Source of the DNA: QHWK01 sp035315685
GTDB lineage: Bacteria; Acidobacteriota; Vicinamibacteria; Vicinamibacterales; CAVVIG01
NCBI GenBank assembly: GCA_035315685.1
Contig: DATFXR010000358.1
Coordinates: 1 to 42,476 of the forward strand
Direction: 5' to 3'
Length of the DNA: 42,476 nucleotides
Position 1 is the first letter of the stretch. The number at the start of each line of letters is the position of its first letter. The translations under genes and the position numbers were made by a program. Of the stretch, positions 16,853-25,311 are shown piece by piece. The notes beneath the pieces were generated by a model that searched no databases, was not told where the DNA came from, and saw only the letters and a list, made by a program, of their open reading frames with translations.

Positions 16853-18952
16853 TCACAGGGCCGCGCGCCGAAGTAACTGGGCGTTCACGGCGACGACAAT
16901 CGTGCTGAGAGACATGAGGACCGCGCCCATCGCGGCGGGAAGCACGATGCCCCAAGGCGCCAGCGCGCCCGCCGCGAGGGGAATCGCGAAGATGTTGTAG
17001 CCGGCTGCCCACCAGAGGTTCTGAATCATCTTCCGGTAGGTCGCCTTGCTGAGCGCCACGATGCGCGGCACATCACGGGGATCGCTGCGCACCAGGACGA
17101 CGTCGCCCGCCTCGACAGCGACGTCGGTTCCGGCACCGATCGCGATTCCCACGTCCGCGGTCAAGAGCGCAGGCGCATCGTTGACCCCGTCGCCCACCAT
17201 GGCGACGCGCTTCCCCCGTTGCTGAACTTCTTTGACCCTCGACGCCTTCTCATCGGGCAGCACTTCAGCGAACACCGTCTCGATGCCGAGCTCCTGAGCG
17301 ACCGACTCCGCAACCGCCCGCGCGTCTCCGGTCATCATGATGACCTCGACATGTTGCGCGTGGAGCCGCTGAATCGCATCGCGCGATTCGGGGCGCACTG
17401 CGTCGGCGACGGCGAAGACCGCCAGTGCGGACGTTCCCTCGATCATCGTGATTGCGGCGTGTCCGCGAGAACCCGCGCGCTCGATCGCGGCCTGAAGCGG
17501 CGGATCCACATCGATGCCCTGCTCGCGCAACAGCGCCGGACCTCCGACCAGAATCGTCCGACCGCCGACGGACGCCTGCACGCCTCTCCCCGGCAGCGCC
17601 CGAAAGCCTTCGGCCTTTGGAAGAGTCAGCCGACGTTCCGCGGCACTCTTCACGACGCCGTGCGCGATCGTGTGCTCGGAGTCGTGTTCGACGGCTGCAG
17701 CGATTGCGAGCGCATCATCGGACGCGATGTCCTCACGAGTCGTGATGTCGACAACGCGGAATTCGCCGCGGGTCAGCGTGCCGGTCTTGTCGAAGAAGAC
17801 AGCAGTCACGTTGCGCGCGTCCTCGAGGCCGCGTCGGTCCCGAATCAGCAGGCCACTCCGCGCGCCGAGCGTCGTCGAGATGGCGACCACGAGCGGAATC
17901 GCGAGGCCGAGCGCATGCGGACAGGCGATCACGAGGACCGTCACCACGCGTTCGATGACGAACGAGGCGTCTTTGCCGGCGAGCGACCATCCAACGAGCG
18001 TGACCGCGGCGGCGGCGATCGCAACAGCCGTCAGGAGAAAGGCGGCGCGATCGGCAAGCGCTTGGGCTCGAGATCGCGAGCTCTGCGCCTGGGCGACCAG
18101 ACGCATGATTCCGGCGAGGGCGGTCTTCTCGCCGGTGCCTGTCACCTCGACTCGCAACGAGCCGGCGCCATTGACGGTGCCGGCGATGACATGGGCGTCG
18201 ACCTCTTTGCGAATCGGCCGTGATTCGCCCGTGATCATCGATTCGTTGACGTCGCTCGAGCCGCCCTTGACGACGCCGTCGGCGGGAACGCTCGCCCCTG
18301 GTCTCACGAGCACGACGTCGCCGACACCGAGTTCGGAGATCGCAATCGTCTCAGTGCGGTCCCCAACCATTCGATCGGCCGTGTCCGGAAGCAGTGTCGC
18401 GAGTTCCCTGAGTGCGCCCTGCGCCTGGGAGATCGAGCGCATTTCAACCCAGTGCCCGAGCACCATGATCGTTACCAGGGTCGCGAGCTCCCACCAGAGA
18501 TCGGAGCCAGGAAACCCGAATGTCACGGCCAGGCTGAACCCGAACGCGACGCTGATCGCGAGAGAGATCAGCGTCATCATTCCGGGCAGGCGATCACGAA
18601 TCTCGTTGACCGCTCCCTGAATGAACACCCAGCCGCCGTATCCGAACACCAGGGTGCCGAACAGCGCAGGGATCCATCGTGACGCCACCGGCCCGCCTGG
18701 CGCTTCGAACCCGAACCCGTGCTGGATCATCGGCGCCCAGATCACCGTTGCAATCGAAAGCAGCAGCGTGCCCCAGAACTTCTGGCGGAACATCTCGACC
18801 GAGTGGCCAGCATGCTTGTCGTGACCACTTGCACCGTGGTCGGGGCCGTGAGCCGGGTGCCCCTCGCGGGTGGGAGCCGCGGCCGTCGGTGCCGGCGCGT
18901 CGTCGTGGTGCGAATGCGAGTCGCGCGCATCCTTCACGTGACGGTCTGGCAA
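16853..18952 (-). CDS. copB: copper-translocating P1B-type ATPase, CopB-like (CPH motif)
   Basis: A His-rich cytosolic N-terminus (SHSHHDD, then HGPDHGASGHDKHAGH) replaces the CxxC domains of CopA. Next come TM helices, the actuator TGES (in MITGESRPIRKE), the intramembrane CPH motif (VIACPHALGLAIPLV), the phosphorylation site DKTGT, the nucleotide-domain HP equivalent (EHDSEHTIA) and the hinge MVGDGVNDAPALL. The closing NLWWAAGYNIFAIPLAAG is the P1B signature. CPH plus the His-rich tail places it in the P1B-3 (CopB) group, which exports copper or silver from the cytoplasm. The start is uncertain. TTG at 18952 is four bases after a strong GGAGGAGG, but in-frame ATGs at 18988 and 19021 are possible. 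It probably heads the efflux operon. Confidence 0.9.
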   Translation of the reverse strand: MPDRHVKDARDSHSHHDDAPAPTAAAPTREGHPAHGPDHGASGHDKHAGHSVEMFRQKFWGTLLLSIATVIWAPMIQHGFGFEAPGGPVASRWIPALFGTLVFGYGGWVFIQGAVNEIRDRLPGMMTLISLAISVAFGFSLAVTFGFPGSDLWWELATLVTIMVLGHWVEMRSISQAQGALRELATLLPDTADRMVGDRTETIAISELGVGDVVLVRPGASVPADGVVKGGSSDVNESMITGESRPIRKEVDAHVIAGTVNGAGSLRVEVTGTGEKTALAGIMRLVAQAQSSRSRAQALADRAAFLLTAVAIAAAAVTLVGWSLAGKDASFVIERVVTVLVIACPHALGLAIPLVVAISTTLGARSGLLIRDRRGLEDARNVTAVFFDKTGTLTRGEFRVVDITTREDIASDDALAIAAAVEHDSEHTIAHGVVKSAAERRLTLPKAEGFRALPGRGVQASVGGRTILVGGPALLREQGIDVDPPLQAAIERAGSRGHAAITMIEGTSALAVFAVADAVRPESRDAIQRLHAQHVEVIMMTGDARAVAESVAQELGIETVFAEVLPDEKASRVKEVQQRGKRVAMVGDGVNDAPALLTADVGIAIGAGTDVAVEAGDVVLVRSDPRDVPRIVALSKATYRKMIQNLWWAAGYNIFAIPLAAGALAPWGIVLPAAMGAVLMSLSTIVVAVNAQLLRRAAL

Positions 18953-19070
18953 GACGCCTCCTCCGCGGAGAAAATGGACAACATCCATGCGTTGTCCGGT
19001 AACGGACGTGGCGCCGAACATGTTCTTCGGCGCTCCGCATTTCCAGTCTACGCTGAGCGTGGAGCGAAGG
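18953..19070. promoter_or_regulatory. divergent copB/methyltransferase control region
   Basis: The region holds GGAGGAGG on the minus strand (complement of 18957-18964) as the likely ribosome-binding site of copB. It also has two short inverted repeats: ATGGA/TCCAT around 18973-18988, and GTCCG-GTAA-CGGAC at 18994-19007. Either could be an operator of a copper sensor, but no metal-sensing regulator gene is visible nearby and neither matches a CueR or CsoR site that I know. Confidence 0.3.
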
Positions 19071-19730
19071 ATGGATCAGGAAACCGCACCCCGGACCCAC
19101 GGCTTGGTCCTCAACTGGGCCGCCCGTTACGACCTTCTCGCATGGCTGTTGACGCACGGACGAGAGCGAGAGCTGCGCCAGCGAATCCTCAGCTTCGCTG
19201 GCCTCGGGAATGGAGAGGCGGTACTCGATGTCGGGTGCGGCACCGGAACGTTAGCGATCGCGGCATCGCGTCACGTCGGGACAACCGGCGAGGTCACTGG
19301 TATCGACGCGTCGCCGGCGATGGTGGCGAGGGCGAACCGCAAGGCCGCCAGGGCTGGAGTAAAGGTAACGTTCGAGGTTGCCGTCGCCGAGAACCTTCCG
19401 TTTCCCGATCGACGGTTCGATGTCGTGTTGAGCACACTGATGCTCCACCACTTGCCGCGAAGCACTCGCCAGCAGTGCGCGAGAGAAATCGAGCGGGTGC
19501 TGAAGAGTGGCGGTCGCGTGCTCGCCGTGGACTTCGGACGCGGGAAGCAACGCGCCCTGCTCGCGCATTTTCATCGCCATGGGCACGTCGAAGTCCAGGA
19601 CATCGTGACGCTGTTCGCGGAGGCGAGCCTTAGGCCACTCCGCACAGGGCCGGTCGGCATGAACAATCTAAATTTCGTTCTTGCAGAGGCGCCAGGCCGT
19701 GAAGCGCCCGATCAGGCGGATACGGCGTGA
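19071..19730 (+). CDS. class I SAM-dependent methyltransferase
   Basis: The product has 219 residues. Motif I VLDVGCGTGT sits at 51-60, motif II GEVTGIDAS follows, then AENLPFPDRRFDVVLSTLMLHHLP (motifs III-IV in the UbiE/COQ5 style) and a late hydrophobic FVLAEAP strand. Substrate is not predictable; small-molecule or quinone-type acceptors are usual for this subgroup. The ATG at 19071 is preferred over upstream in-frame starts because GGAGCGAAGG lies directly before it and the protein then begins just ahead of the fold. It is divergent from the copper ATPase gene. Confidence 0.8.
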   Translation: MDQETAPRTHGLVLNWAARYDLLAWLLTHGRERELRQRILSFAGLGNGEAVLDVGCGTGTLAIAASRHVGTTGEVTGIDASPAMVARANRKAARAGVKVTFEVAVAENLPFPDRRFDVVLSTLMLHHLPRSTRQQCAREIERVLKSGGRVLAVDFGRGKQRALLAHFHRHGHVEVQDIVTLFAEASLRPLRTGPVGMNNLNFVLAEAPGREAPDQADTA

Positions 19731-19797
19731 GCAAGAGCGCTCGTCAGCCCGCCTCGTGGATCGTTATCGCGACCGCGGCGTTGACAGCGGGATGCGC

Positions 19798-20995
19798 CTA
19801 ATGTGACACGGCGGCGTTCGGATGACCGTCCGCAGGAAGGTTCATGTGCTTGAGAAGTTCCTTCCAACGTGAGTCCGAATGGAGCCCGTCCAACGAAGGA
19901 TCGACCTGAGCGTAATTGAACCCGTCGCCTCATGGAATCGCGAAGAGCCACTTGAACGCCTGGTCCTTGTCGCCGAGCGCCACGTATGCTGCAGCGACGA
20001 CTACTGGACGCGCGAATGCCTTTCTGGCGGAAAGGCGCTCGATCATCAGCCCGGCTTCTTCCTGCCGGCCGGAACGTGGCCGACGTCAGGCGGGCGCGTT
20101 CCTCCGGCGTGACCTGAATCCGGATCTCGTCGGCGACTCCGTGCGCCACTTCGCCCTCCAACTTCAACACGTCCGTCAGCTCACGCTCGTATTCGCGCGC
20201 CCACAGGTGCGTATCGGTCGGGGCGTAGATCAACTGGATGCTGATCTTCACGCGATCGCCGGTACGCTGCACCGAGCCCTCGAGCACGGCGTCGACATTC
20301 AGCGCCGTCGAAATCTCGGATAGCGATCTTTGATCCCCTTTGAAGCGCATCACGGAAGTTCGTGAGACGACCCGGAGCGCGCGGATGCGGGCGAGATTGC
20401 TGATCAGTGCCTCGGTGACACCGTCGGCGAAGTAGTCCTGCGCCGGGTCGCCCGACAAATTCTGTAGTGGCAGCACGGCAAGGGACCTGATGATCGGCGG
20501 CCCTGGATGAGTCGCTCGAACGGGTCGGCCCACATACACCAGGGTTCCGAGGGTGAGCACCGCCAATCCGCCCATCAGTGCGCGCCCTGCACGAACAATT
20601 CCACGGGGTCGGGAGTCTTCGTCCGGAGCGGCGGACGGATTTGCCCGGGGCGCCTCATCAATCGCGGCTCTTTCTCGGACCTTCGCCACGAACTGATAGC
20701 CGCGCGCCGGGATCGTGACGATGTACTGATGGTCGTCGGGTTTCTCTCCCAGGGTTTTCCGCAAGATGGAAACGTTCCGGGTCAGCCCCCCTTCTTCCAC
20801 GCTGGTATCGCGCCAGACCCGCTTGAGCAGTTCGTCCTTCGTGAGCACGCGTTCCCGGTTCTCGATGAGGGCAAGGAGCGTCTCGAAGACTTTTGAAGTG
20901 AGCGGCACGGGCTCGCCGCTGCGCAACAAGATTCGCTTGCCCGCATCGACCACAAACGGACCGAACTCGTACGACGGGCGCGATGGCTCGCCCAT
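19798..20995 (-). pseudogene. CadC-like TPR regulator with internal deletion and frameshifts
   Basis: From the ATG at 20995 the frame encodes a winged helix (YEFGPFVVDAGKRILL to YIVTIPARGYQFVAKV), a TM segment (LMGGLAVLTLGTLVYVG) and a TolB/FlgO-like domain (SLAVLPLQNLSGDPAQDYF to VTPEERARL). After about 20090 the coding sense breaks. In other frames the end of the family reappears: AAAYVALGDKDQAFKWLF around 19940-20000, and FNYAQVDPSLDGLHSDSRW continuing to LLKHMNLP and a stop at 19798. Nearly all TPR repeats between these points are missing, so a large internal deletion plus at least two frame changes has occurred. The truncated N-terminal part might still be made. Confidence 0.75.
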
Positions 20996-21187
20996 GACTA
21001 CCGGCACAATTGCGAAGAAAAACGAAGGTCGTTTGTAAGGACTTCGAACCCCGCGATCGCTAGTGTCCCTGCGCTCGGGGCTTCGCCTGCGTGGCGTGAT
21101 TGTATCGCGCACGCGTTCTGGGCGAGTCGGGCAAAAAACGGGAGTCTCCAGGAACCTTGAATGTCACCAGCTGAACGGGAGGACTCG

Positions 21188-21766
21188 ATGAAAACGAGCT
21201 ACGGCGTGATCGGGGCTGTCGTAACCGGCCTTCTGGTTTGCTCGTCGGTCGAGAACGGCGTACGCCACTTCAGTTCCCCACGCGATGCCGCGCGCGAGCG
21301 CTTGGCCGCCACTCTCGCGGTTCTCGTCGTCGGAGTGTGGGGTGGCATGCACTATCCGAGTATTGTCGTCATCAGCGACGCGGAGGGCCAGGCAATCGCG
21401 AATCATGTCAATCAGAACGCAATGCAGCGGCTGCACGGACGCCAGGAAGTTCTGGCGCCAGCTCGAGTGCAACTACGAAGAGAAATGAGAGGAGCATCGT
21501 CATCGTCGTTCGATGCTCCATCATCGAGTTACGAGCAGGATCGGCGCGCGATCAGCGACTGCGTGGGTACGTCGCCGCGCGTTACTATTCGATCTGATAA
21601 ATCTCCCGTCGTCCATGATCGACGAGATCGTGGTATCCCTTCATGGCTTCCTGAAATTCCTTCATCTCCGCGGACTTCCTCGTCATCTCGGTGTGCTTTT
21701 CGAGACTGTCGACCTCCATCTCCGACACGACCGTCCAGTACCGTTCGGCACTCACATCGGTCATGA
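21188..21766 (+). CDS. hypothetical membrane-associated ORF, probably decayed at its 3' end
   Basis: An ATG at 21188 is preceded by an excellent GGGAGGA four bases upstream. The first ~60 codons encode two hydrophobic stretches (IGAVVTGLLVCS and LAATLAVLVVGVWGG). Beyond about 21490 the frame becomes Ser/Arg-rich and runs antisense over a better supported gene, so the real 3' end is doubtful. In the next frame, a segment ending KFWRQLECNYEEK just before a TGA near 21486 looks more protein-like, hinting at a frameshift. I do not recognise a family. Confidence 0.25.
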   Translation: MKTSYGVIGAVVTGLLVCSSVENGVRHFSSPRDAARERLAATLAVLVVGVWGGMHYPSIVVISDAEGQAIANHVNQNAMQRLHGRQEVLAPARVQLRREMRGASSSSFDAPSSSYEQDRRAISDCVGTSPRVTIRSDKSPVVHDRRDRGIPSWLPEIPSSPRTSSSSRCAFRDCRPPSPTRPSSTVRHSHRS

Positions 21767-21881
21767 CACGCATGTTGCCGAAACCGAGCTGCTTCGTGAG
21801 CTTCGCGAGCGCAAGAAACTTCTGCACCATTGGTCGAGCCTGGCCTGGCTTGCAGTACATGATGTCGCGGACGAGAAACAT
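21585..21881 (-). CDS. small dimeric alpha/beta-barrel protein (NIPSNAP/DUF6176-like)
   Basis: The product has 98 residues. It opens with strand MFLVRDIMYCKPGQARPMVQKF and a helix, then VMTDVSAERYWTVVSEMEVDSL, helix and a C-terminal GRREIYQIE strand. This beta-alpha-beta-beta-alpha-beta pattern is that of ferredoxin-like dimeric alpha/beta barrels such as NIPSNAP and related uncharacterised families. GAGGAGG lies six bases before the ATG, supporting a real gene. No catalytic residues can be named. A perfect palindrome lies 80 bases upstream at 21961. Confidence 0.7.
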   Translation of the reverse strand: MFLVRDIMYCKPGQARPMVQKFLALAKLTKQLGFGNMRVMTDVSAERYWTVVSEMEVDSLEKHTEMTRKSAEMKEFQEAMKGYHDLVDHGRREIYQIE

Positions 21882-21960
21882 GCGGCCTCCTCATCGTTCG
21901 TTCCGCCCGAGATTCTTGCTCGTGGCCAGCGTTGCGGTGCGTCGACCGTCTCGAACGGTG

Positions 21961-21977
21961 TCGGACATTATGTCCGA
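21961..21977. promoter_or_regulatory. perfect 8+1+8 palindrome, candidate operator
   Basis: TCGGACATTATGTCCGA is an exact inverted repeat with 8-base arms around a single T. It lies in the 299-base gap (21882-22180) between the leftward alpha/beta-barrel gene and the rightward secreted DUF1579/SnoaL-like gene. The size and symmetry fit a dimeric winged-helix repressor site. The rest of the gap shows no ORF with coding features. Confidence 0.55.
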
Positions 21978-22180
21978 AACACGCGGCGGATCCGTGTCGC
22001 CGCCAGGGTCAAGCCGACGACGATGATCTCGCGGCTGAGATGTCGGCCCCGAACCGGTTCGTTCCAGCGTCAGTTCCGCCCGTCACGATCGCACTCGCGA
22101 CCGAGACAATCGCGGCAATCGGTTGATAGCGGCCACGCCGCGAGTGACATATGCTCGGCTGGCCTGGCTCGAGGGTAAGC

Positions 22181-23107
22181 ATGCTGATGTTCCTGGTCGC
22201 GCTGCTTTCGACCGCTGTCGCACCGCTGTCGGACGGCGGCTGTGATCGTCCTGAATTTCAGGCGCTCGATTTCTGGATCGGCGAGTGGGCCGTGGTCGCG
22301 CCGTCCGGCGAACCGGTCGGTACGAACCACGTCGAAAAGATCCTGAACGGATGCGCGGTTCAGGAGAACTGGATCGGGCCGTCCGGAGAGGAAGGCAAGA
22401 GCCTGTTCTACTACTCACCGTCTGAGCACCGATGGAAGCAGGTCTGGATCACCGACACTGCCACGGTCCTCGGCGGCGTGAAAGAGAAAAGCGCGTTGCC
22501 GGTGGTCGGCGGCGGCATCCGCTTCCAGGGCGAGTTGATCGATCGAGATCGTGTCATCCTCGATCGGACCACGCTGACGCCGGTCGGCGGCGGCCGAGTC
22601 CATCAAGTGATCGAGACATCCGCCGACGGTGGCACCACATGGAAGGTGCAGTTCGACGCGATGTATGAACGGAAGAGTCGCACCGTCCCGGTGGCTGGCG
22701 CCAGGGCCGCGCTGTCGGCGTCGGACACCGCCGCGGTCCGCGCGGCGACGCTCGCGTATCGAGACGCGTGGCTCGCCAACGACGCGAACCGGGTGATGGC
22801 AACCCTGACCGACGACGCCGTGCTGCTTCCGAGCGGTCTCGCGCCGATCAAGGGATCCGCCGCCATACGAGGCTTCTGGTGGTCGGCAGCGGTGCCCGCG
22901 ACAACAGCCACGGTGATGGACCTGACCATCGACGAGATCGATGGAAGCGGCAGCGTCGCGATCGTGACGGGGCGAGGCACGTTGACGTTTACGACGGGCG
23001 ACGCATCCGCGCCACGGTCGCTAGCGTCGACGTTCATCAACGTGCTCCGGCGGCAGCCGAACGGCGCCTGGTTGATCGCCGAACGAATGTGGTCGGACCT
23101 GCGGTAG
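22181..23107 (+). CDS. secreted two-domain protein: DUF1579-like plus SnoaL-like
   Basis: From the ATG at 22181 the product has 308 residues; an in-frame ATG at 22151 would add ten residues before the signal peptide (MLMFLVALLSTAVAPL). The first domain (about 20-165) resembles DUF1579-type lipocalin-like barrels: EFQALDFWIGEWAVVAPSG, GCAVQENW and FYYSPSEHRWKQVWITDT are the recurring blocks. The second (about 178-308) is an NTF2/SnoaL-like or DUF4440 domain: AVRAATLAYRDAWLANDANRVMATLTDDAVLLPSG, then a KGSAAIRGFW segment and a NGAWLIAERMW ending. Both folds bind hydrophobic small molecules; no reaction can be assigned. Confidence 0.75.
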   Translation: MLMFLVALLSTAVAPLSDGGCDRPEFQALDFWIGEWAVVAPSGEPVGTNHVEKILNGCAVQENWIGPSGEEGKSLFYYSPSEHRWKQVWITDTATVLGGVKEKSALPVVGGGIRFQGELIDRDRVILDRTTLTPVGGGRVHQVIETSADGGTTWKVQFDAMYERKSRTVPVAGARAALSASDTAAVRAATLAYRDAWLANDANRVMATLTDDAVLLPSGLAPIKGSAAIRGFWWSAAVPATTATVMDLTIDEIDGSGSVAIVTGRGTLTFTTGDASAPRSLASTFINVLRRQPNGAWLIAERMWSDLR

Positions 23108-23149
23108 CCGAGGAGTTCGGCGCACCCACTGCAGCGCGCGTTTCGGCGC

Positions 23150-23903
23150 TCACATGGACTGATCGACCGAGCGACGCCGGTGCAGCGGTTGCCTTTCCCT
23201 GGCGATCACTCCCCGCGCGTGTCTGCCGGTACCTCGGAGCCGCGACGGTGGTGCGCCGAACGCGCGGCGGAACGCAGCAGTAAAGTGGCTGTGGCTGTTG
23301 AACCCGAGCGCGAGCGCGATCGACGTCAAATCCCGACCCGCCGATAGCGGCTCGAGCGAGGCGAGCAGCCGCAGGCGCAGGCGGTAGGCCGTCATCGTTT
23401 CGCCGCACACACGCACGAATGCCCGGCACAGTTGAAACGGCGACAAGCCGACGCGGTGCGCCAGCTCGGCCAGACGGACGGTCGTTGCCGGATCGCGTGC
23501 GATGATCTCGCGCGCGTGCTGGACGGCGTCCTGCGAGGTCGGCGCCTCGCGCGAATCGCGACGGAACGCCGCGGCGAGCGCGTCGCGAAGCAGCGCCGCC
23601 GCCAGCTCCTCGAAGGCGAGGCCGTCGCATTCGCCGCGCGCGAGGCGATCGAACATGCGGCGCTGACGCGCGTACAGCGAGACCGCCGCGATGGCGCAGT
23701 GATGCGGAAACCGCACGCGGTCGGCGTCGGCTGCCGCGGGCCAAAAGGCCCGCAGCGCGTCGCGCACCACATCGTCGCGAAGCGCGATCCAGTCACAGCG
23801 ATCACCGGCGTCCGACACACGCCAGCGCCGGTACGCGGGCTGACGCTTCGTCTCCCGTTGGGCGGCGACACCTCGATCACCGAAGTCGCGGTGGGCCATC
23901 GCA
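23150..23903 (-). pseudogene. AraC-family regulator, N-terminus lost
   Basis: The C-terminal double helix-turn-helix is intact: TTVRLAELAHRVGLSPFQLCRAFVRVCG and a second with LTSIALALGFNSHSHFTAAFRRAFGAPPSRLRG. Before it comes the helical linker domain (DWIALRDDVVRDALRAF to EELAAALLRDALAAAF) usual for this AraC subgroup. The sense sequence starts abruptly near AYRRWRVSDAGDRCDW; the upstream cupin-like first half is missing and is replaced, at about 23900, by part of an FMN-reductase gene in another frame. An ORF reading through both exists, but its first ~110 codons are out of frame with the reductase and not protein-like. The DNA-binding half might still be expressed. Confidence 0.6.
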
Positions 23904-24122
23904 CGAGTCGAGTGCCGCTCTGAACCGACAGACGGGATCCGGAGCCGTATCGGTATCGAGATCCTGATTGAACGGAGGCATTGCCGCGAGTTCGTCGTAG
24001 ACGATGACGTCGACGCCATCCGGTGCGCAGCGCACGGCGGCGGCGATGAGAACGCTATTTGACGACGCGCGGCGAAGGCTTCCCGAGATCGCGAGGACTC
24101 GAAGTGGGCGAACGACGGCCAT
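23877..24122 (-). pseudogene. NADPH-dependent FMN reductase, N-terminal fragment
   Basis: From the ATG at 24122 about 75 codons match the N-terminal half of the family: LRVLAISGSLRRASSNSVLI is the FMN phosphate-binding loop, then YDELAAMPPFNQDLD and FRAALDSCDG. The next expected block (the PEYNHS-type flavin loop) is missing. After the SCDG codons the sequence switches to AraC-derived DNA and reaches a stop at 23877. An intact, clearly different member of the family lies at 25499-26077. Confidence 0.65.
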
Positions 24123-24262
24123 AGGAAGGGGAACACCGGGCGCATCATGGATATTCCGCGAGAGGTAGCCGGAGGATTGACCGCGATCGCAGCGACTGCC
24201 GAAGTCTGCTCCAAGAGAAACCGTCGGGTGAGCACGGCATCCAAGTGTCAGCCGCCCGAAGA

Positions 24263-24279
24263 CCGCGGACCCTCCGCGG
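24263..24279. promoter_or_regulatory. 7+3+7 inverted repeat upstream of the secreted protein gene
   Basis: CCGCGGA, spacer CCC and TCCGCGG form a perfect inverted repeat 25 bases before the start codon at 24304, in the divergent spacer. It could be an operator, but CCGCGG is self-palindromic and common in GC-rich DNA, so chance is possible. Confidence 0.25.
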
Positions 24280-24303
24280 ATGGCGGCCAAGGAGCAGAAC
24301 GAG

Positions 24304-25305
24304 ATGGATCGACGTTATTTCGCAGCCGCCGTACTCGCGGCATCCGCGCTGGTATGGGTCGAGGGCCGCACCGTGCACGCCGACGGCACCACCCTCTTCA
24401 TCCGCAGCGCGCTCGAACATGGAGACGGCACGGTCACATTGCCGTTGTATCGCGGCACCAGTCGAGGCCGCACGGTGTGGTACGTCGTGCTCGATGCGAG
24501 CAGCAGCAATGACGCCGATCGCTTCGGCGTCAATCGCGCACAGAAACTGGCCAATGCGCGCGGCACGCTGGCGGTTCAGCAGGTCACTGTTCGCGGTGGG
24601 ATCGTCGACTTTCCGGCGACGGTGGATTTCAGTCCGGTGCGTGCTGTCGTTCCGGGGCCGGCCGGCTTCCCGCCGCAGATCGCGGAGCCGGGCGCAGTCG
24701 GTGAAACGGGCTACAGCCCGCTCATCGAGCTGCCCGACGGATCGATTCTGAACGCGCCGCAGATCGCCAACGACACCGGCCAGGCCGACAAGGTGGTCGT
24801 GCTCGACACCATCGGTGGTTCCGTGCAGTACCGCGAAACCGATGGAGCGCAGGGCGGCCGGCCGGTGCGCTACGTGTCGACCGACGCGTCGGATCCGGCA
24901 GTCGCCGCACTCGAGAACGTCACCTTCGCGCCGCTGCTCAGTCACGCGCCGTTCGTTGGCGGCGACGGCACCGATTCCGCACGGGCCAGCCTCGCTGCAT
25001 TCGTCAATGGCCAGCTTGGCGCCGGCAACCCGCAGCGCCAGGGGTTGAATTCCGCGCTCCTCGACGGTCTCGATCCGTTGAACGTGCTCCGCTGGAATCC
25101 GTCGCAAGGCCGCTATAGCCCGCTGTGGGATGTTCACCCGGCCGCCTGGACGGCGACGGCGATCGCGGCGCAACAGAACGTTCGCCAGACCGATTTCGGT
25201 GACATTTTCAACCTCGTCGAGAAGGGCTTCGTCACCGGTCCTGGCGGTGCACCGTTCGGGCCGGCAGGATTCATCGTCGATTGTCCGATCGTCAGCCGGC
25301 AGTAA
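24304..25305 (+). CDS. uncharacterised secreted protein
   Basis: The product has 333 residues from the ATG at 24304, chosen because AAGGAG lies about ten bases upstream and the protein then starts directly with a signal peptide (MDRRYFAAAVLAASALVWV, cleavage near VHADG). Recurrent features are a beta-rich N-terminal half (TVWYVVLDASSSNDADRFGVN), SPLIELPDGSILNAPQIAN, RPVRYVSTDASDPAVAALENVTFAPLL, a GTDSARASLAAFVNG helix and RYSPLWDVHPAAW near the end. I recall similar proteins as hypothetical in soil bacteria but know no biochemical role. No metal or catalytic motif stands out. It converges on the FMN reductase gene through a shared terminator. Confidence 0.7.
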   Translation: MDRRYFAAAVLAASALVWVEGRTVHADGTTLFIRSALEHGDGTVTLPLYRGTSRGRTVWYVVLDASSSNDADRFGVNRAQKLANARGTLAVQQVTVRGGIVDFPATVDFSPVRAVVPGPAGFPPQIAEPGAVGETGYSPLIELPDGSILNAPQIANDTGQADKVVVLDTIGGSVQYRETDGAQGGRPVRYVSTDASDPAVAALENVTFAPLLSHAPFVGGDGTDSARASLAAFVNGQLGAGNPQRQGLNSALLDGLDPLNVLRWNPSQGRYSPLWDVHPAAWTATAIAAQQNVRQTDFGDIFNLVEKGFVTGPGGAPFGPAGFIVDCPIVSRQ

Positions 25306-25311
25306 GTCACG

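Noticed and set aside
18937..18988. GTG at 18937 or ATG at 18988 as the copB start.
   Set aside because: The GTG is too far (19 bases) from the GGAGGAGG and the ATG has no good ribosome-binding site; TTG 18952 has ideal spacing, though the choice stays uncertain.
19712..21112. Treating the whole open frame as an intact 466-residue regulator.
   Set aside because: After the TolB-like domain its residues are Arg/Ser-rich nonsense, while true family segments appear in the other frames, so it is a pseudogene.
24122..24244. Twin-arginine-like start (TRRFLLEQTSAVAAIAV) from an ATG at 24244 on the minus strand.
   Set aside because: It runs out of frame into the reductase fragment and has no supporting downstream domain; it could be the relic of another start but is not supportable as a gene.
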